Shown here: piece by piece, positions 6,356-9,947 of the stretch
How the letters are laid out: each line of letters starts with the position of its first letter
Position numbering within the stretch: position 1 is the first letter of the stretch
Assembly: GCA_002440885.1 (NCBI GenBank)
Contig: DJVY01000205.1
Span: 4,871 to 14,817 of the forward strand
Length of the DNA: 9,947 nucleotides
Direction of reading: 5' to 3'
Origin: Bacteroidales bacterium UBA6244
GTDB lineage: Bacteria; Bacteroidota; Bacteroidia; Bacteroidales; F082
Program-made: the position numbers and the translations under genes
The notes under the pieces: model-generated
The model's input: the letters and a program-made list of their open reading frames with translations, nothing else
The model's database searches: none
Told to the model about the DNA's origin: nothing

Positions 6356-6433
6356 GAGATCCTTCTCCGCCTCAGGCGGCTCAGGATGACAAAAAGGTGT
6401 GGTTCTGTCATCCTGAGCCGTGCGAAGGATCTT
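6356..6433. repeat. Long inverted repeat in unit B
   Basis: The second copy of the hairpin has the same 15-bp inner stem (6377-6391 with 6406-6420) and outer arms GAGATCCTTC (6356-6365) and GAAGGATCTT (6424-6433) with one end mismatch. A local extra palindrome, CCGCCTCAGGCGG (6367-6379), is perfect here but broken in unit A. It lies immediately downstream of the AbiEii stop on the - strand and may act as the 3' end of that transcript. Confidence 0.85.
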
Positions 6434-6445
6434 TTTCGCTACTTA

Positions 6446-7366
6446 CTAAAATAGAAGTTTTTCTAATAGCAGCAAGTACTGCCTGTGTTTTACCGGGTTA
6501 GTTTTAATTAAATTATTGATATTAAATTGTTTCCATGCAACTGCGGGCAGTGTTTTAATCGATTCGTATGGTAATAATGTCCAATCCGGATCACCTTTTT
6601 CAAAACCATAGAGTAGATTTCTTTCGTCTTTTGTGAAGCAGTTTTTGACCATACTAAACAGATAATCTCTTGTATTTTCGTAGTCAGTATAACTAAAAGG
6701 AATCTGAGACATTCCGGCAAATTGAGTTTCAAATGCAGATTTTTGATCTTTTTGAATCGGGTTTATTAATTCGTGAATTGGTTTGTAGTGACTCAGAAGG
6801 CTCACCAATAATCCCAAGCGGATTTCATCATCAAAACCTTCATTGTCAAGCAATAGTCTGACGTCAAATAAATCACGGGGGTGTTGCCGGTCTAACGCAG
6901 CACATATTTTACCTCCATACAATTCACCATTAGAAACCACACGGATGGCTGCAAATTTTTTGAACTCGTTTTGTACCTGGTCACTAATCTGCATTAATCG
7001 TGTGGGTAAAAAATGACCACGTGTTACGGTGTTCACTTCAATTTTAATTTGCGCATTTTTATATTGACAGTTTAACTTTACATCCGTATCATGATTAAGT
7101 GTAACTGTAATAATATTTATTCCGGCTATTGTTCGCTCTATACTCGTTTTAATCCTACCAAGGGCATTCTGTATGTTTAAAAGGGCGCTATCTCTGTCAT
7201 AAAAAGGCAGAAAAGTAAGATCAATATCTACAGATAATCGTGGTAAATCGCGCACGAACAGGTTAATTGCAGTTCCTCCCTTTAAAGCAAAATCTTGTTC
7301 TTTTGCAACGTAGGGTAACATTTGTAAGAGCAAATCAACTTGAGCCCGGTACTTTTGAAGAATCAT
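6446..7366 (-). CDS. abiEii: AbiEii-family nucleotidyltransferase toxin
   Basis: This 306-residue protein fits the AbiEii/AbiGii toxin family, the nucleotidyltransferase half of AbiE abortive-infection toxin-antitoxin systems. Members inhibit growth on phage attack; related MenA toxins add nucleotides to tRNA. Visible motifs are LKGGTAINL (28-36) with RLSVDIDLTF (43-52, metal ligands D47 and D49), IKIEVN (107-112, E110), and the late box ELYGGKICAALDRQHPRDLF (148-167) with K153, D159, R160, R164 and D165. All expected catalytic motifs are present and the length is normal, so it looks active. Its ATG overlaps the stop of the AbiEi gene by 4 bases (ATGA at 7366-7363), the usual coupled arrangement. 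The TAG stop at 6448-6446 coincides with the end of the 185-bp repeat array, which is therefore its immediate 3' flank. Confidence 0.92.
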   Translation of the reverse strand: MILQKYRAQVDLLLQMLPYVAKEQDFALKGGTAINLFVRDLPRLSVDIDLTFLPFYDRDSALLNIQNALGRIKTSIERTIAGINIITVTLNHDTDVKLNCQYKNAQIKIEVNTVTRGHFLPTRLMQISDQVQNEFKKFAAIRVVSNGELYGGKICAALDRQHPRDLFDVRLLLDNEGFDDEIRLGLLVSLLSHYKPIHELINPIQKDQKSAFETQFAGMSQIPFSYTDYENTRDYLFSMVKNCFTKDERNLLYGFEKGDPDWTLLPYESIKTLPAVAWKQFNINNLIKTNPVKHRQYLLLLEKLLF

Positions 7367-8130
7367 AATACAGCTAATTCGTTTGGTATTGTAATTTGAT
7401 ATTTTGAAATATAGGTTCCTCCCCTGCTTAAGCTTCTGTTACCATTTCCAATGTCTATTACCTGAGGATTAACAAATTGCAGCCAACTATGGTTTGCTTT
7501 TTCGCTCAGGTAGAGGAATAATCTTTTTACTTTTATTGAGTTGCATTGTTGTAATAACTGCTGCACAAGTTGTGGTCTTAAGTTGACCAGACCCTCCATT
7601 AAATGAAAGCATTCGACTAAATCAAGCGTATCGGGAGTCAGATACAGACATTCAAGCATGGCCCGTTCAGGGGATGATATTTGTATGGAGAAGTTCTTTT
7701 CTTCATGCTCTTCGATACCAAGACCGATTGGCAAAAAGGTCGTTTGATTTTGGTGTATTTGGTTTTCCCAGTTATGGGTAAGGAACCATTTTGGTAAGCT
7801 AGTTTTTCTGGATGTAAATAAAAATATTGTTTCCTCCTGTAACCGGAAGTAATGGTTCAGCCCACGCAGTGCCAAAGCTGTTAATGCCCCGGCATGAACA
7901 TTGATATTGGACTGATGTTGGATTGAATATAATCCACCCTGCCATTGAATTTGATCTCCGGGACGTTTAAAAGCACCCCTTCCTACAGATTCGAGCCAAC
8001 CACTTTTTATGTAATGTTTTTGCAAGTTTCGTGATATCCCGATTTCTTCGAGCCATGAAGCCAGCACAATTGTTCCGGGTTTTATGCTGTTTAGCAAAGT
8101 CTTTAATTTTGTCTCGTTATAGGTAGTCAT
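7363..8130 (-). CDS. abiEi: AbiEi-family antitoxin/transcriptional regulator
   Basis: This 255-residue protein fits the AbiEi antitoxin of type IV AbiE systems, which opposes the toxin and represses the operon. The first 55 or so residues (MTTYNETKLKTLL, VLASWLEEIGISRNL, WLESVGRGAFKRP) form the winged-helix DNA-binding domain. The following region (VHAGALTALALRGLNHYF, ISSPERAMLECL) is the characteristic AbiEi C-terminal part. The ATG at 8130-8128 is chosen because it starts the conserved domain and follows a TATATTTG box. The longer frame from 8295 runs through a repeat element (QPSVIVQPSALQTRTRR) and is very unlikely to be translated. It ends in a 4-base overlap with the toxin gene. Autoregulation is expected from the family, and no clear operator repeats were identified. 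Confidence 0.88.
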   Translation of the reverse strand: MTTYNETKLKTLLNSIKPGTIVLASWLEEIGISRNLQKHYIKSGWLESVGRGAFKRPGDQIQWQGGLYSIQHQSNINVHAGALTALALRGLNHYFRLQEETIFLFTSRKTSLPKWFLTHNWENQIHQNQTTFLPIGLGIEEHEEKNFSIQISSPERAMLECLYLTPDTLDLVECFHLMEGLVNLRPQLVQQLLQQCNSIKVKRLFLYLSEKANHSWLQFVNPQVIDIGNGNRSLSRGGTYISKYQITIPNELAVL

Positions 8131-8146
8131 ACTACTGATATTTTGG

Positions 8147-8154
8147 CAAATATA
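8147..8154 (-). promoter_or_regulatory. -7 box of the abiE operon
   Basis: The - strand reads TATATTTG, a full match to TAnnTTTG, 16 bases before the AbiEi ATG. The sequence around it (AAATCG followed by TATATTTG or TTATATTTG) resembles the parB promoter. No clear TTG -33 element is visible. The box supports the start at 8130 over the upstream alternative. Confidence 0.5.
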
Positions 8155-8226
8155 ACGATTTTTATTAAGATGAGCATTGTTTACGCTATTATTGATGGTG
8201 TTGAAAAATGGAGGGTAGTAAACCCG

Positions 8227-8338
8227 TCTCGTCCGCGTTTGTAACGCGGATGGTTGCACAATTACGGATGGTTGGTTGCCTAATGATAATGGCATCCACG
8301 TTACACTTGTCTGCCTTAGGCATGAAACGCGGACGAGA
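8227..8338. mobile_element. MITE-like 112-bp element with 14-bp terminal inverted repeats
   Basis: TCTCGTCCGCGTTT at 8227-8240 is repeated perfectly inverted as AAACGCGGACGAGA at 8325-8338. The left 54 bases (8225-8278) match the left part of the 185-bp repeat unit B at 6264-6317 with one mismatch, including the TCCGCGTT/AACGCGGA hairpin (8232-8239 and 8243-8250). A further small palindrome, TGCCTTAGGCA, is at 8312-8322. There is no coding capacity and no clear target-site duplication, so a mobile origin is inferred from the terminal repeats and multiple copies. It lies between the abiE promoter and superoxide reductase copy 2. Confidence 0.55.
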
Positions 8339-8368
8339 ACTTTGATAAAAGTAAGTCTGAATAAAGTA

Positions 8369-8746
8369 CTATTTCACCTCCACCAATACCTCATCCGACT
8401 GCCACAAGCCGTGTTTGGTGCAATAGGCCATGGCCGTAAGTTTTAAATTTTTTACTGGAACGATATGGAAATCAACCTGCACATGGCCTGGTTTGTTGGC
8501 TAAGGTACCTGGAGCAAAAGAAGCCTGTCCCAACATTACCTCTCCGTTCCATAACTGCACGTAAGCGATGTAGTGATCAAAATCATCGGGGTGCGGGTAC
8601 TCGTTTCCGAGCTTCACACTTACCTCAAAAGGCTCGCCTGCAGTGGCTTCAGCAGCGCAATGAACAAATGGGGAGTGTCTGTCGATGTAATCTTTTTTAG
8701 CTTCTCTGTCGATGGTCGAAATGTCAACGTAACGATTAATTTTCAT
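8369..8746 (-). CDS. Superoxide reductase (neelaredoxin-type, class II), copy 2
   Basis: This second 125-residue superoxide reductase differs from copy 1 only at D8 (E8) and A36 (V36). All iron ligands are retained (H24, H52, H58, C109, H112), as is the Asp-Arg in place of the usual Glu-Lys. Three of the five coding base changes are synonymous, so both genes seem to be under constraint or the duplication is recent. The ATG at 8746-8744 is preceded by the same A-rich leader. The longer frame starting at 8800 is upstream leader. Unlike copy 1, this copy keeps a TATTTTTG promoter box, lies divergent to the M16 peptidase, and is probably the expressed gene. Its 3' flank is the MITE-like element. 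Confidence 0.9.
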   Translation of the reverse strand: MKINRYVDISTIDREAKKDYIDRHSPFVHCAAEATAGEPFEVSVKLGNEYPHPDDFDHYIAYVQLWNGEVMLGQASFAPGTLANKPGHVQVDFHIVPVKNLKLTAMAYCTKHGLWQSDEVLVEVK

Positions 8747-8779
8747 GTTTTTTTTCTTTTGATTTGATGCAAACAAAAA
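8369..8779 (-). repeat. Gene-length direct repeat, right copy (superoxide reductase)
   Basis: This is the partner of 1893-2303, in the same orientation. The right limit of homology, 8779, falls within the -7 promoter box of this copy (8774-8781), so the left copy carries only part of the promoter. Confidence 0.95.
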
Positions 8780-8781
8780 TA
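8774..8781 (-). promoter_or_regulatory. -7 box of superoxide reductase copy 2
   Basis: The - strand reads TATTTTTG, matching TAnnTTTG, 27 bases before the ATG. Possible -33 TTG boxes lie 16 and about 22 bases further upstream, neither at the ideal distance. In copy 1 the same place reads GGTTTTTG, so the essential TA is lost there. Confidence 0.45.
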
Positions 8782-8836
8782 GGAGATTTTTAAACGTCAA
8801 CCTCCAAAATCTCGTTTAGCTTTTCGAAAAAATTAA

Positions 8837-8867
8837 TTGGCCGATTTGAAAGGAATGTTTAGTTTTA
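8837..8867 (+). promoter_or_regulatory. Candidate promoter of the M16 peptidase gene
   Basis: TTG at 8837-8839 is followed after 20 bases by TAGTTTTA (8860-8867), a near match to TAnnTTTG at the spacing expected for the Bacteroidota housekeeping sigma factor. The start codon follows 29 bases later, after an A-rich leader with no strong ribosome binding site. It lies in the divergent gap shared with superoxide reductase copy 2. Confidence 0.35.
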
Positions 8868-8896
8868 CAAGCTCAAAATCTCATAAAACAAAAAAG

Positions 8897-9947
8897 ATGA
8901 AATCAAAATTCTTAGTGGCCATATTTCTGCTTTTGGCCTTTGTATCAAGCGATAGCCTGTTATGGGCGCAAAGCGCTGGCGACCACAAATTGCCTACCGA
9001 CAGCCAGGTAATTACCGGAACGCTCGACAACGGACTTCGGTATTATGTGCGTGAAAACAAAAAACCGGAAAACCGGGTCGAATTCAGGTTGGTGGTGAAC
9101 GCTGGGAGTATACTGGAAGACGACGACCAACAAGGTCTGGCTCACTTCCTGGAACACATGGCTTTTAACGGAACAAGCCATTTTAGTGAAAACGATCTGG
9201 TAAACTTTCTGGAATCGTCCGGAGTGGATTTTGGTGCTGACCTGAATGCCTACACCAGTTTCGATGAAACCGTGTATATGTTTCAAATTCCAGCCGACCG
9301 GGACGGACTTATCGACACCGCCTTCATGATTTTGCACGACTGGGCACAAAACCTGAGTCTGGAAGGAGAAGAAATTGACAAGGAAAGAGGAGTGATCCAC
9401 GAAGAATGGAGACTCGGACTTGGCGCTAACGACCGCATGATGAAAGAGGCTTTCCCTGTTATTTTTAACAATTCACGCTACGCTGACCGTATTCCAATTG
9501 GAAAAATGAGCGTGGTCGACTCCTGCGAACATGATGCCCTGAGAAGGTTCTACCGCGATTGGTATCGACCAAACCTAATGGCGGTGGTAGTGGTTGGCGA
9601 TATCGATCCCGCCTTTGCTGAAAAACGTATCATCGATGAATTTAGCGGAATGAAAAACCCGGAAAGTCTGCGCGAACGGACTGTTTACGATATTCCAGGC
9701 AACAAAGAACCACTTATCGCCATCGCTACCGACAAAGAAGCGACTTCCAACATGGTGATGCTGTTCTATAAACATCCGAAAAAAAATACCGTCACCATCA
9801 ACGATTATAAAGACGATTTAACCACCAGCCTGTATATCAACATGCTGAATGCCAGACTAAACGAACTCAACCAGAGTCCGGAATCGCCATTCTTGTATGC
9901 CGCTACCATGTATGGTGGGTTTTTAGGAAGGTCAATTGATGCTTACA
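8897..9947 (+). CDS. M16 (insulinase/pitrilysin) zinc peptidase, N-terminal part
   Basis: The frame opens at the ATG at 8897 and runs off the window after 350 residues, so the gene is 3'-incomplete. Family members are about 900-950 residues when two M16 units are fused. An N-terminal signal peptide (hydrophobic LVAIFLLLAF, then LLWAQS near residue 26) sends it to the periplasm. The M16 core follows: LDNGLRYYV (43-51), the inverted zinc motif HFLEH (83-87; H83 and H87 bind zinc, E86 is the base), GADLNAYTSFDETVY (113-127), and ERGVIHEEWR (163-172), where E163 and E170 supply the acidic residues including the third ligand. It is predicted to degrade small proteins or peptides. The catalytic set is complete. 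GC-richer codon use than the island genes suggests it is resident chromosome, divergent from superoxide reductase copy 2. Confidence 0.93.
   Translation, partial: MKSKFLVAIFLLLAFVSSDSLLWAQSAGDHKLPTDSQVITGTLDNGLRYYVRENKKPENRVEFRLVVNAGSILEDDDQQGLAHFLEHMAFNGTSHFSENDLVNFLESSGVDFGADLNAYTSFDETVYMFQIPADRDGLIDTAFMILHDWAQNLSLEGEEIDKERGVIHEEWRLGLGANDRMMKEAFPVIFNNSRYADRIPIGKMSVVDSCEHDALRRFYRDWYRPNLMAVVVVGDIDPAFAEKRIIDEFSGMKNPESLRERTVYDIPGNKEPLIAIATDKEATSNMVMLFYKHPKKNTVTINDYKDDLTTSLYINMLNARLNELNQSPESPFLYAATMYGGFLGRSIDAY

Larger units (their letters stand above)
6075..6446. repeat. Tandem duplication of a 185-bp hairpin-bearing repeat
   Basis: Unit A (about 6075-6260) and unit B (about 6260-6446) align at an offset of 185 bp with about six mismatches. 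Each has two parts. The left part carries the module CGTCTCGTCCGCGTTTGTAA with the perfect stem TCCGCGTT/AACGCGGA (6086-6093 and 6097-6104; 6271-6278 and 6282-6289). The right part is a long inverted repeat built on CTCAGGATGAC. The array ends at the stop codon of AbiEii. Short open frames on both strands come from the repeats and are not genes. The CTCAGGATGAC-type inverted repeat resembles widespread interspersed repeats often misannotated as small proteins. Confidence 0.9.

Noticed and set aside
6061..6446. CRISPR array
   Set aside because: The repeats are 185 bp, adjoin directly without unique spacers, and no cas gene is present.
6108..6501. Small open frames on both strands across the hairpin repeats
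   Set aside because: They come from the repeated units themselves, appear in both orientations and show no ribosome site or domain.
8131..8295. Upstream extension of the AbiEi frame to an ATG at 8295
   Set aside because: The extension translates the MITE-like repeat and contains the TATATTTG box. The conserved domain begins at 8130.
1893..8779. Composite transposon with the superoxide reductase genes as end modules
   Set aside because: No transposase is encoded in either repeat or between them, the repeats have no inverted ends, and no target duplication was seen.
9283..9775. Three - strand open frames inside the M16 gene
   Set aside because: They are antisense to a clear M16 coding frame with intact zinc motifs.

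Overview
The window comes from a member of the Bacteroidota, probably a Bacteroidia or Marinilabiliales-type anaerobe or microaerophile. The evidence is a partial type IX secretion (T9SS) sorting motif, TAnnTTTG-type -7 boxes, A-rich leaders in place of strong Shine-Dalgarno sites, a small superoxide reductase, a DUF4153-like membrane protein and a periplasmic M16 peptidase. All of this is read by eye; no database search was possible.

Layout. 1-430 is a gene-poor edge with a 21-bp heptapeptide-coding repeat cut by the window start, a short ORF remnant and simple tandem repeats. 431-1690 (-) is a polytopic membrane protein. 1893-2270 (-) is superoxide reductase copy 1. 2347-3147 (-) is an orphan ParB-family protein with a terminator downstream. 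3352-5127 (+) is a secreted multidomain protein with an internal T9SS-like module, a carboxypeptidase-regulatory-like module and a zincin-like motif that has lost a zinc ligand. 5150-6035 (-) is a HEPN gene overlapping a nucleotidyltransferase (MNT) gene that has lost its 5' end to repetitive DNA. 6061-6446 is a tandem duplication of a 185-bp hairpin-bearing repeat. 6446-8130 (-) is an AbiEi/AbiEii toxin-antitoxin operon. 8227-8338 is a MITE-like element sharing a module with the 185-bp repeat. 8369-8746 (-) is superoxide reductase copy 2. 8897 to the end (+) is the N-terminal part of an M16 zinc peptidase.

The main point is the architecture. Two nearly identical superoxide reductase genes (5 differences in 378 coding bases) lie in the same orientation and bracket about 6 kb of accessory DNA: an orphan ParB, a secreted pseudo-zincin-like protein, an MNT/HEPN pair and an AbiE pair. 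Homology between the copies runs almost exactly from the stop codon to the middle of the -7 promoter box. Copy 2 keeps the promoter and copy 1 has lost it. This is what single-crossover integration of a circular element carrying a superoxide reductase segment, or a gene-length duplication around inserted cargo, would leave. It predicts an empty-site arrangement DUF4153 - superoxide reductase - M16 in relatives, and loss of the island by recombination between the copies. No integrase or transposase is visible.

The two nucleotidyltransferase-based modules (MNT/HEPN and AbiE) and the orphan ParB suggest a small defence or stability island. MNT/HEPN may be decaying, while AbiE looks intact.
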